NCBI GenBank assembly: GCA_030424595.1
Contig: JAUHWG010000020.1
Coordinates: forward strand, 62,001-126,000
Length of the DNA stretch: 64,000 nt
Reading direction: 5' to 3'
Source: Polyangia bacterium
Lineage (GTDB): Bacteria > Myxococcota_A > Polyangia > Nannocystales > Nannocystaceae
Shown one piece after another: positions 17,860 to 24,703 of this stretch. The translations under genes were made by a program, and so were the position numbers. The notes under the pieces were generated by a model. That model did no database searches. It was not told the DNA's origin and was given only the letters and a program-made list of their open reading frames with translations. Position 1 is the first letter of the stretch. Each line of letters starts with the position of its first letter.

Positions 17860-18040
17860 GCCTCTTCGACCCGGCCTACGCGACTCGGCCTACGCGACTC
17901 GGCCTCTTCGACCCGGCCTCTTCGATCCGGCCTCTTCGACCCGGCCTCTTCGACTCGGCCTCGTCGACCCGGCCTCTTCGACCCGGCCTACGCGACTCGG
18001 CCTCTTCGACTCGGCCTCTTCGACCCGGCCTACGCGACCC
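17859..18040. repeat. 14-bp tandem repeat, thirteen copies
   Basis: The array starts in the last base of the stop codon of the upstream lipoprotein. The unit is GGCCT(CTT or ACG)CGA(C/T)(C/T)C. Two alternating versions, GGCCTCTTCGACCC and GGCCTACGCGACTC, are interspersed. The 14-bp period is not a multiple of three, so it is noncoding. Confidence 0.92.
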
Positions 18041-18223
18041 GGCCTGAGACGCTCGGCCAGGAGAACCGCCTACGGCGACCCGGCCATCTCGATGCGCTGA
18101 GCGGCCCTGCCTGAAGAGCCCGCCTCGACGACGGCTGAAGGCTCGCCGCTGTGGCCCTGACGAAGGTCGGCCGCCGCGAACGAAGGAGCGAGCGGACCCT
18201 GGCGACCTCGCCCGCCTCGCAGC

Positions 18224-18673
18224 TCAGATCTTCGAGACGAGCTTGCGCAGGATCTCGGTCGAGCTCGGCGCCGTCGGCCGCACGCTCTGCTCCAACGTCA
18301 CGACGACCTCAAACTTGGGGTTCGGGGTCGTCGCGCTGAGCACCCCCCGGCGCCTGCGATCGTTGTACTCGAGCACCCCCGCCTTCACCGGAGGCGAGCC
18401 AGGGACCGCGATCCAGGCGACGTACGCCCTGCTCGCCGGGTCGATCTTCTGCGGCGGCGCGAGGTGGTTTATCTGGATCTTCACCTCGCGGTTGCCGGTC
18501 TTGTTGAGCTTGACGCTGATCTTCGCCTGCGCCGCGTAGGCCGGCGAGTTTGCGTCTGACTTGTAGCGGGAGGCGCAACCGGGGGCGGCGAGCGCGAGCC
18601 CGAGGCTGACGCCGAGCACGCAGAGAGAGTGCGACGGGACGCGGGCGTGGAGGATCGATGACAGACCGGGCAC
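18224..18673 (-). CDS. hypothetical lipoprotein (149 aa)
   Basis: A lipoprotein signal (CVLGVSLGLALAAPGC) is followed by a single all-beta-looking domain (AKISVKLNKTGNREVKIQINHL, YVAWIAVPGSPPVKAGVLEYN, KFEVVVTLEQS). The family was not recognised. A GTG start at 18673 is preferred because TACCCT ends 7 nt upstream of it; ATG at 18697 would put that box inside the coding region. It is monocistronic between repeat arrays. Confidence 0.65.
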   Translation of the reverse strand: MPGLSSILHARVPSHSLCVLGVSLGLALAAPGCASRYKSDANSPAYAAQAKISVKLNKTGNREVKIQINHLAPPQKIDPASRAYVAWIAVPGSPPVKAGVLEYNDRRRRGVLSATTPNPKFEVVVTLEQSVRPTAPSSTEILRKLVSKI

Positions 18674-18680
18674 GGTGATC

Positions 18681-18686
18681 AGGGTA
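18681..18686 (-). promoter_or_regulatory. -10-like box TACCCT for the 149-aa lipoprotein
   Basis: It ends 7 nt before the GTG at 18673 and decides that start. Confidence 0.4.
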
Positions 18687-18767
18687 TCCCGAGCCACCCA
18701 TCAGCGCACCCGCTACAGCTCACACGATGGACGGACGCACTAGGGAGAAGTCCGCTGAGGAGGCCTA

Positions 18768-18822
18768 GAGCACGGCTGGAGCACGGCTAGAGCACGGCTG
18801 GAGCACGGCTGGAGCACGGCTG
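18768..18822. repeat. 11-bp tandem repeat, five copies
   Basis: The unit is (A/G)GAGCACGGCT. It is followed by a duplicated 20-bp segment (GTCACGGCGACGCCCGGC) whose second copy is the 3' end of the neighbouring thioesterase gene. Confidence 0.8.
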
Positions 18823-18845
18823 CGTCACGGCGACGCCCGGCTGGG

Positions 18846-19673
18846 TCACGGCGACGCCCGGCGTACGATCAGGGTCTGCGCCGCGACGCCGATCCAGCCG
18901 GCGCGATCGTAGAGGTGACCTGTCGCCAACCCGCAGCCCTCGGTCGTGACCTCGGTCTGGGCTGCGACGGCGATCCACTCCCCGCTCAGATCGCGGACGA
19001 TATTCGCGCTCAGGTCGGCGTTGATGAACGTGATCACCCGCGGGTCCGCGACCGGGGAGAGCCCGTTGCAGGAGTCCGCGATCACCAGCACGCGCTCGCT
19101 CGGCTCGATCGCCTCGCCCCCGACCAGATCGATCACCGCCCGCATCCAGGTGACCGTCGGGCCCTCGCCGTACACGCCCCGCTCGAGACGCATCTCAAAC
19201 GCGCGGTGGTAGCCCTCGCGCTCGCGAAAGATCGGCAGGACAAAGGGCCGACAGAGCTCCGGCGCCAGCGGTGGTGTCAGCAGGGGGCCTCCGGAGCCCG
19301 AGCTCCGACGCCGCTCTTCGAGCGCAGCGACCTCGGGGAGGTCGACCGGCTCCCGCCGCAGGGCCAGGGCCTGCGCCTCGATCAGGGGCTTGTCGTCGAC
19401 GAGGAGGCGAGCCCGCCAGCGCCAGGTCGACCGCGACTTGCCGCGCTCCTCCACCTCGAAGCGCATCGGCGCCAGCGGGACCGGGCGGAGGAGGTCGAAG
19501 GAGAGCCGAGACAGGCGCCAGCCATCGTCGGCCATCGCCAGGCGGAGCGCGCGGGCGAGCGCCGCGGTCGGCGGCCCGCCGTGCTGATGCTCCAGGTTCC
19601 AGGGGCCGCGACAGAAGGACGTCGGGATCAGCTCATCACCGTCAGCGACGTAGAACGAAGGCCTCTGCGACAT
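18846..19673 (-). CDS. acyl-CoA thioesterase-like double-hotdog protein
   Basis: 275 residues with two hotdog halves in the TesB/TE3 arrangement. The first half has RGPWNLEHQHGGPPTAALARAL, where HGGP is the typical helix start. The second half has VTWMRAVID and DSCNGLSPVADPRVITFINADLSANIVRDLSGEWIAVAAQT. It likely hydrolyses acyl-CoA thioesters in the cytosol; the chain specificity cannot be read. TAAGGT ends exactly 7 nt before the ATG and there is no ribosome site. Confidence 0.78.
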   Translation of the reverse strand: MSQRPSFYVADGDELIPTSFCRGPWNLEHQHGGPPTAALARALRLAMADDGWRLSRLSFDLLRPVPLAPMRFEVEERGKSRSTWRWRARLLVDDKPLIEAQALALRREPVDLPEVAALEERRRSSGSGGPLLTPPLAPELCRPFVLPIFREREGYHRAFEMRLERGVYGEGPTVTWMRAVIDLVGGEAIEPSERVLVIADSCNGLSPVADPRVITFINADLSANIVRDLSGEWIAVAAQTEVTTEGCGLATGHLYDRAGWIGVAAQTLIVRRASP

Positions 19674-19680
19674 CGCCGCG

Positions 19681-19686
19681 ACCTTA
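19681..19686 (-). promoter_or_regulatory. -10-like box TAAGGT for the thioesterase gene
   Basis: It ends 7 nt before the ATG at 19673, a typical case of the leaderless arrangement seen across the window. Confidence 0.45.
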
Positions 19687-19774
19687 TCAAGAAGTCGACC
19701 GCATGGGCCTCCGAGGCTTCGCGCCCGCTGCCCGCGTCCGACGCGAGAGGTCGTCGTCCGACGACCGTCTACGA

Positions 19775-20959
19775 TCAGTCGTTGGGGACGCAGGTCGAGA
19801 CGCCGGCGCCGACGACCCGCATCGGCGCCTTGTCGATCACCGTCGTCAGCATCTTGTCGCCGTCGTAGTCGAAGTGGGTGACCTTGCTCTTCGATCCTGG
19901 GCCCTCGCTCTCAGTGAAGAAGTAGAAGTCACCGGCGAAGAAGGCGAAGGCGAAGGCGTTGGTCGGCGCCAGCGGGGGGAGCGGGAGCTTCTCCAAGTAC
20001 GCGCCGGTGGTCTTGTCGACCTCGTAGAGCGCCCCCTCCTGCGACGCGCCGAAGAGGTAGAGACGACCGTCGCCTGTGCCCGTCAGCTCGGCGCCGTTGA
20101 AGGTCGTCGGCCCGACGAGCGAGAGCGCGAGCGAGAGCGAGTCGACCGATACCAGTGACCCCGCGCCGGGCCCCTCGAAGGGAACTCCGCCGTTGTAGGT
20201 GTTCCCGTAGAGGGTCTCGCAGGGGTTGTCGATGTCGGCGCTGGTGAAGGCCATGCCGAAGCGGCTCACGCCGAGCTGCCCGGGAAAGTAGCCCGGATCG
20301 ACGCAGGAGCTCGGATCGTTGACGTCGACCTTCCGCAGGGTCCCGGGGATCGGCTCGTCGAACATCACCCAGGCGTACCCAGAGCGGTCGACCGCCATCG
20401 AGAAGGTCGAGCTCAGCCCCTCGCAGTCGAGCCCGCCGAGCTCGATAAATTCGTCGTCCACCGGCCGGTACTTCCAGAGCACGGCGTCGTCCGAGATCAG
20501 GAAGATCCCGTCGCTCAGGAGCACCTCGACGTCGGCGCAGGCGCACTCGAGGCCGTCGGTGTCCGTGCCTGTGCCGGTGTCCGTGTCCGTGTCCGTGTCC
20601 GTGTCCGTGTCCGTATCCGTGTCCGTGGTCGTGCCCTCCGACGTGCCCGTCATGGTCATCGTGTCGGTCGCGCTGAGCCCGGTCGACCCGGTCGTCCCGC
20701 CCTCGGAGCCGCCCCCTGTGGTGGGCTCCGTAGAGGTCGTCCCTGAGCTCCCAGTCGCGCTCTCCGTGCCGTCGACGGTCGTCTCCGTCCCGCTCTCGCT
20801 CGCTGAGACGTCCGTCACACCGAGGGTGATCCCCATGGACGAGCCCGAGCCGCCGCCGCTCCCCTCGTTCCACAGCGGGTTCTGCATCGAGCAGCCGAAG
20901 AGGGCGCAGAGGACCGCCTCCCCGAGCGCAACGCCACCCACAACACCCCCACGCACCAT
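19775..20959 (-). CDS. lipoprotein with Thr/Ser/Asp linker and propeller-like domain
   Basis: 394 residues. A lipoprotein signal ends at LFGC. It is followed by about 110 residues of Gly/Ser/Thr linker, including a (Thr-Asp)n run. The C-terminal about 270 residues are repeated beta units (GIFLISDDAVLWKYRPVDD, GDGRLYLFGASQEGALYEVDKTTGAY, FAFAFFAGDFYFFTE), consistent with a propeller. It resembles the C-terminal part of the lipoprotein at 5921. The start at 20959 is chosen because TACGCT lies 9 nt upstream and the signal peptide fits; 20986 is the alternative. Confidence 0.7.
   Translation of the reverse strand: MVRGGVVGGVALGEAVLCALFGCSMQNPLWNEGSGGGSGSSMGITLGVTDVSASESGTETTVDGTESATGSSGTTSTEPTTGGGSEGGTTGSTGLSATDTMTMTGTSEGTTTDTDTDTDTDTDTDTDTGTGTDTDGLECACADVEVLLSDGIFLISDDAVLWKYRPVDDEFIELGGLDCEGLSSTFSMAVDRSGYAWVMFDEPIPGTLRKVDVNDPSSCVDPGYFPGQLGVSRFGMAFTSADIDNPCETLYGNTYNGGVPFEGPGAGSLVSVDSLSLALSLVGPTTFNGAELTGTGDGRLYLFGASQEGALYEVDKTTGAYLEKLPLPPLAPTNAFAFAFFAGDFYFFTESEGPGSKSKVTHFDYDGDKMLTTVIDKAPMRVVGAGVSTCVPND
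20571..20634. repeat. 6-bp tandem repeat inside the lipoprotein linker
   Basis: About ten copies of GTCCGT/GTCCGG-type units encode Thr-Asp on the minus strand. The period keeps the frame. Confidence 0.85.
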
Positions 20960-21115
20960 CGCAGAACGAGCGTACCACCGCAGCACGGCGGCTCCCTGGC
21001 CGACGAACGCTGTAGAGACCCCTATCGACGCTGAGCACTAGTGACCCAGAGGTCAGGTGGCCCCATCACCAGGCGACGACTGGTCTCCCCATGACGAGCG
21101 CGTGATACTGCCGGG

Positions 21116-21673
21116 GTGTGCTCTCGCCTGCCACCTCATCGCGCTCTCCTGACCGCGCTCCTCGCCGTCTCGCTCGGCGGTCCCGGCTGTCGTAACCGCG
21201 GGTCAGAGGTGGTGACGCCGCCGCCGGTGGTGGAGGAGCCGACGACTACGGACCGCGAGCTCTCCCACCCAGCCTTGCCGATCACGGTCCGGGTCCCCGA
21301 GCAGTGGCGTGATGAGGTCGAGGAGGGCGCGATCACCCTGATCTCGCCGAACGACGAGATCATCATGATCCTGCTGGCGATCGACGCCGCAGACCTCGAG
21401 GAGAGCCTCAAGACGCTCAACGTCGAGCTCGGGCAGATCGTCCAGCACGCCGAGATCGATGACATCGAGGAGGCCGAGGTCCACGGCATGGCGGCGATGG
21501 TCGCGGACGGACGGGGCTCGCTGAACGGTCAGGCGGTCGATCTCGGCCTCTTGCTCCTCCGCGCCCCCAACGGTCGGATCATGATGGTGGTCGGAGTCGC
21601 CCTCGCCGACGCGGATGAGGCGAACAAAGAGGACACCGCGGCGATCCTCGCGAGCTTTCGTCCCGCGCAGTAG
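21116..21673 (+). CDS. hypothetical lipoprotein (185 aa)
   Basis: A GTG start, then a lipoprotein signal (ALLTALLAVSLGGPGC). The mature part holds a compact alpha/beta domain (ITVRVPEQWRDEVEEGAITLISPNDEIIMILLAI) resembling small PsbP/Mog1-like domains that begin with a PxxW segment. This resemblance is by eye only. No partner gene is evident. GATACT ends 6 nt before the GTG. Confidence 0.62.
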   Translation: MCSRLPPHRALLTALLAVSLGGPGCRNRGSEVVTPPPVVEEPTTTDRELSHPALPITVRVPEQWRDEVEEGAITLISPNDEIIMILLAIDAADLEESLKTLNVELGQIVQHAEIDDIEEAEVHGMAAMVADGRGSLNGQAVDLGLLLLRAPNGRIMMVVGVALADADEANKEDTAAILASFRPAQ

Positions 21674-21747
21674 CGGATCTTCGAGCGGGGAGCCACCCCG
21701 CCTCCAGTGCGCGCCCTACAGGTCGGCGTCAGTGATCGAGGTGATCG

Positions 21748-22992
21748 CTAGAGAGCGATCCCGGAGAAGTGCTCGTCCCAACGCCGGATCTCGTCGACCA
21801 AGCCCGCGCCGAGCGCGGTCGGCTCCGCGTTGTCCAAGACGACCCTCGCCCCGCGGTGGTTGCCGGCGATGATCTCCCCGAGCCGGGCCTCGCCGCCAGC
21901 GCCGAGCCGATCATCACCGGCCGCGAGCATCCGCTCGTAGAGCCTCGCCACCGGGAGAAAGGCGTGGACCGCGAAGAGCACCCCGTGCAGCGGTCGCATG
22001 TCCGGTCGAAGAGGTGAGTCGTGGAGGCTGGTGAAGGCGTTGTCGACCACCGCGTCGACCTCGAAGAGCGCGTTCAGCTTGTTGTGCGAGAATTCATGGA
22101 TCACCGCCTCGACCATCGTCATCGGCTGCGGGTGCAGCGAGAGGTAGACAGTGCCGATCGACTCACGATAGGAGGCCGAGAGGTGGCGCTCTCGGTCGTA
22201 GCCCACAGGGATGAACTGATGGACGACGAGGTCGATCTCGCGTCGAAGATCCGGGAGATGCTCGCCGATGAGCTCGAGCGCGCCCGCGAGCGTCGAGGTC
22301 CATACAGACGCCGGCTCGCCCCCGAGGGAGAGCGCGTTGCCCTGCTTGTCGGGGTGGGCCTCGACCTCGGCGAGGGGGTTGTCGTCCACAGTCGCGAGGA
22401 GGAGCGCGCCGGTGATCCTGTGGAAGTAGGTCCGATCTTCGAGCTCCGACCACGCCGACTCGCAGGCGAGGCCCGCGCCCGCCGGCGCCGCGCGGATCCG
22501 CAGACCCTCGGCAGAGAGCTCGATCCCCCTGCACCCAGGCGGGAGCTCGAAGACCTCCGCCGCCGCGAGCGAGCTGAGCCGTCGTGGCAGCGGCGCCTCG
22601 ACCGTCAGGCTGAGCCCCCGCGGAAAACCACCGACGCTGGCGAGGCCGCGCCCGAGGGACCAGGCGAGACGACGAAGCCCGACCGCGGGATCCACCACCG
22701 CGCTGGCGCTGGGTCGCAAGCAGCGGATCCAGACGCCGACGTCCGGTCGACGGAGCACGCTCGCGAGGGCTCCCGGTGCGCTCTTCTTGGCGGCTCGGAC
22801 CAGTCGGCTCAGCTCGGCCCGCAGCCGCCGCTCACCGGCGCTCCCCGGGATCGACGGGTGGAGCAGGAGCCCGAGATCGCGGAGCAGCCGGCGCAGCGCA
22901 GCGGAGAGCACCCGCGCCGCGGTGGTCGAGCCCGGCTCGGGGATCGTCAGGTCCCTCAGGGGCTCTAGTCCCGTCGTCAGCGCTCCGCTCAT
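21748..22992 (-). CDS. HExxH-motif peptide-modification protein (putative aKG-dependent peptide beta-hydroxylase)
   Basis: 414 residues. The hallmark is AVIHEFSHNKLNALFE (H299-E-F-S-H303), with a C-terminal helical part ending HFSGIAL. This fits the HExxH-motif putative peptide-modification family, whose members accompany radical SAM enzymes in RiPP loci. Some are now described as alpha-ketoglutarate-dependent peptide hydroxylases rather than proteases. The start overlaps the stop of the upstream radical SAM gene in an ATGA, so the two are translationally coupled. It is cytosolic. The substrate may be the Tat-signal protein two genes upstream or an unseen peptide. Confidence 0.72.
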   Translation of the reverse strand: MSGALTTGLEPLRDLTIPEPGSTTAARVLSAALRRLLRDLGLLLHPSIPGSAGERRLRAELSRLVRAAKKSAPGALASVLRRPDVGVWIRCLRPSASAVVDPAVGLRRLAWSLGRGLASVGGFPRGLSLTVEAPLPRRLSSLAAAEVFELPPGCRGIELSAEGLRIRAAPAGAGLACESAWSELEDRTYFHRITGALLLATVDDNPLAEVEAHPDKQGNALSLGGEPASVWTSTLAGALELIGEHLPDLRREIDLVVHQFIPVGYDRERHLSASYRESIGTVYLSLHPQPMTMVEAVIHEFSHNKLNALFEVDAVVDNAFTSLHDSPLRPDMRPLHGVLFAVHAFLPVARLYERMLAAGDDRLGAGGEARLGEIIAGNHRGARVVLDNAEPTALGAGLVDEIRRWDEHFSGIAL

Positions 22993-24059
22993 GGATCCGC
23001 CGATCGCCGAGGGGCGGCGCCGCTGCGCGGCGGCGAGGCGATCGTCGCCAGAGAACGACCGCCGCTGGCGAGACGACCCATGCCGACGAAGAGTCGACGC
23101 AGCGCCTCCTCGCCGGGACCGGGGCTCCCCTGGGCGGGCGCCGCGGCGAGCCGTGCGGAGCTCAGCTCGGCGCCGGCGAAGCGAGCGAGGTAGACGGGGT
23201 CGATCCCCGCGCAGGAGGCCCGCGCAGGACAGCCCGCGCAGGCCGGCGCGTAGCCCCGAGGCTCGGCCTCCGCCAGCGACCAGCGACGATAGGGGCCGAG
23301 CAGACACTCCGGCGCGCCGATGATCCATGTCGGGAGTCGGCGTCGACGTCCGGCGTCGAGGGCCCGCAGCGCGTGGGGCACCGCCATCCCCAGGCGCGGG
23401 ATGACCTGCTCAAAGCGCCACCTTGCCCCGCCCGCGACCCGCGGCACGACGATCCCCCAGGCGTCGACGCCCCTCGTCCGCAACCACTCGGGCAAGCGCT
23501 GCAGGTTGCGAAAGTTCGAGCGGGTCAACACCGTCACGACCGCGACCTGAACACGATGATCGCGGAGCGCCGCGAGGGCCTGCGTGACCTGGTCCCAGGC
23601 GCCGACCACCCCGACGTGATGCTCGTGCACAGCCGCCCCATCGCCGTGGATCGAGAGCTGGACGTCGGTCAGCCCCGCGCGGGCGAGGCGTCCGAGCAGC
23701 CCCGCGCCGGTCGCCTCCCCCAGGTGTCGCCCGTGGCTCTGGAGGCCGACGCGGCGAAAGCCGAGGGCCCGCGCGTTGGCGACCGCGTCGACGAGCGCGT
23801 CCCCGAGGAGGGTCGGCTCCCCGCCTACAAGGGTGACCTCGTCGGCGAGCTCGCGGGCAGCCGCCAGTCGACCGGCGAGGGGCGCCAGCTCACCCTCGTC
23901 GTCGTCCTGGTTCTCGTCCTGGTTCTCGTCCTGGTTCTCGTCCTTGGCGAGCCCCTCACGACAACAGAAGAGGCAGCGATTGTCGCAGGTCTCCGCGACC
24001 TCGACCGCGACCCGCCCTCGCCCGACCCGCGGCTCAGGCCCGCGGCGAGAAGTGACCAT
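22989..24059 (-). CDS. radical SAM protein with C-terminal Cys cluster
   Basis: 356 residues. The radical SAM 4Fe-4S motif is CDNRCLFC (Cys25, Cys29, Cys32), followed by the GGEP glycine motif (VTLVGGEPTLL). A C-terminal cluster CAGCPARASC plus an earlier Cys in PECLLGPYRRW suggests an auxiliary SPASM/Twitch-like site. Between the CxxxCxxC loop and GGEP sits an acidic insert made of three ENQD repeats. It overlaps the upstream Tat-protein gene by 26 bp and the downstream HExxH gene by 4 bp, a tight three-gene operon. It is likely a peptide maturase, but the reaction is unknown. Confidence 0.8.
   Translation of the reverse strand: MVTSRRGPEPRVGRGRVAVEVAETCDNRCLFCCREGLAKDENQDENQDENQDDDEGELAPLAGRLAAARELADEVTLVGGEPTLLGDALVDAVANARALGFRRVGLQSHGRHLGEATGAGLLGRLARAGLTDVQLSIHGDGAAVHEHHVGVVGAWDQVTQALAALRDHRVQVAVVTVLTRSNFRNLQRLPEWLRTRGVDAWGIVVPRVAGGARWRFEQVIPRLGMAVPHALRALDAGRRRRLPTWIIGAPECLLGPYRRWSLAEAEPRGYAPACAGCPARASCAGIDPVYLARFAGAELSSARLAAAPAQGSPGPGEEALRRLFVGMGRLASGGRSLATIASPPRSGAAPRRSADP
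23896..23943. repeat. 12-bp tandem repeat inside the radical SAM gene
   Basis: Copies of GTCCTGGTTCTC (plus strand) encode Glu-Asn-Gln-Asp repeats. The frame is kept. Confidence 0.85.
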
Positions 24060-24564
24060 CGGGGTAGGCCCGATCGCGCTCGCGGAGGGTCATCACCTCC
24101 GGCATCACCAGGCCCGCCGCCGCCATGTCGCGCTCGCGACGGGCGAGGTACTTCTGCAGCGCCATGACCCCGCGGCCCTGGGCCTCATCGGTCGCGGTCG
24201 CCCCGTCCCCGCGGTTGATCACGAAGATCGCGAAGTGCTCGGTCTCACCGATCGCCTGCGGTCCGGTCGGATCGCGGCGGAGGAGCTCGACGTCAAAGCG
24301 GACGCCCTCCGGGGTCCGCATCTCCAGCGGCACCGCGCCGAAGCGGACCGAGCGTGCCGAGGTGATCTCCCAACCGTGGAGCGCACCGCCGGCGAGCGCC
24401 GGTCCGAGGAGCACCTCGACCCGCGCGCGCTGACTCTCCCGCGGCTCTCTCACGCCTGCGGCCTTGGCCGTCGACGCCGCGGACGCGACCGCGACCGCAC
24501 CGACGGTCGCGCCGACTGAAAGAAGGACCTGACGACGACCTAGCGTACCCACTCCATCTGACAT
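24034..24564 (-). CDS. Tat-signal small protein, first gene of the radical SAM-HExxH operon
   Basis: 176 residues. The N-terminus is a twin-arginine signal: LGRRQVLLSVGATVGAVAVA. The mature part has a beta-rich segment (LHGWEITSARSVRFGAVPLEM, EHFAIFVINRGDG) and an Arg/Glu-rich helical tail ending GHFSPRA. No family was recognised. Its frame overlaps the radical SAM gene, so it may be the substrate or a partner exported folded after cytosolic modification. CAGGAG 10 nt before the ATG is a ribosome site and TAGCCT lies about 25 nt upstream. Confidence 0.7.
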   Translation of the reverse strand: MSDGVGTLGRRQVLLSVGATVGAVAVASAASTAKAAGVREPRESQRARVEVLLGPALAGGALHGWEITSARSVRFGAVPLEMRTPEGVRFDVELLRRDPTGPQAIGETEHFAIFVINRGDGATATDEAQGRGVMALQKYLARRERDMAAAGLVMPEVMTLRERDRAYPDGHFSPRA

Positions 24565-24703
24565 CGATGCACGACTCCTGGCGTTCGTCAGGCTATCCCG
24601 TGCTCCTGCGCCCGGTCAAGCGGAGGTGCCCCGGAGAACACGAGCCGGCCGACAGGTCTGCCAGCGCGGATCGGCCCCGTGCTATGGTCCTGCTTCGGCC
24701 GCC

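Noticed and set aside
17859-18040. The 14-bp array as a CRISPR
   Set aside because: Units are directly adjacent with no spacers, and no cas genes are present.
24034-24564. The Tat protein C-terminus GHFSPRA as an FxSxx-COOH precursor motif
   Set aside because: Ser follows Phe directly, so the FxSxx spacing is not met.
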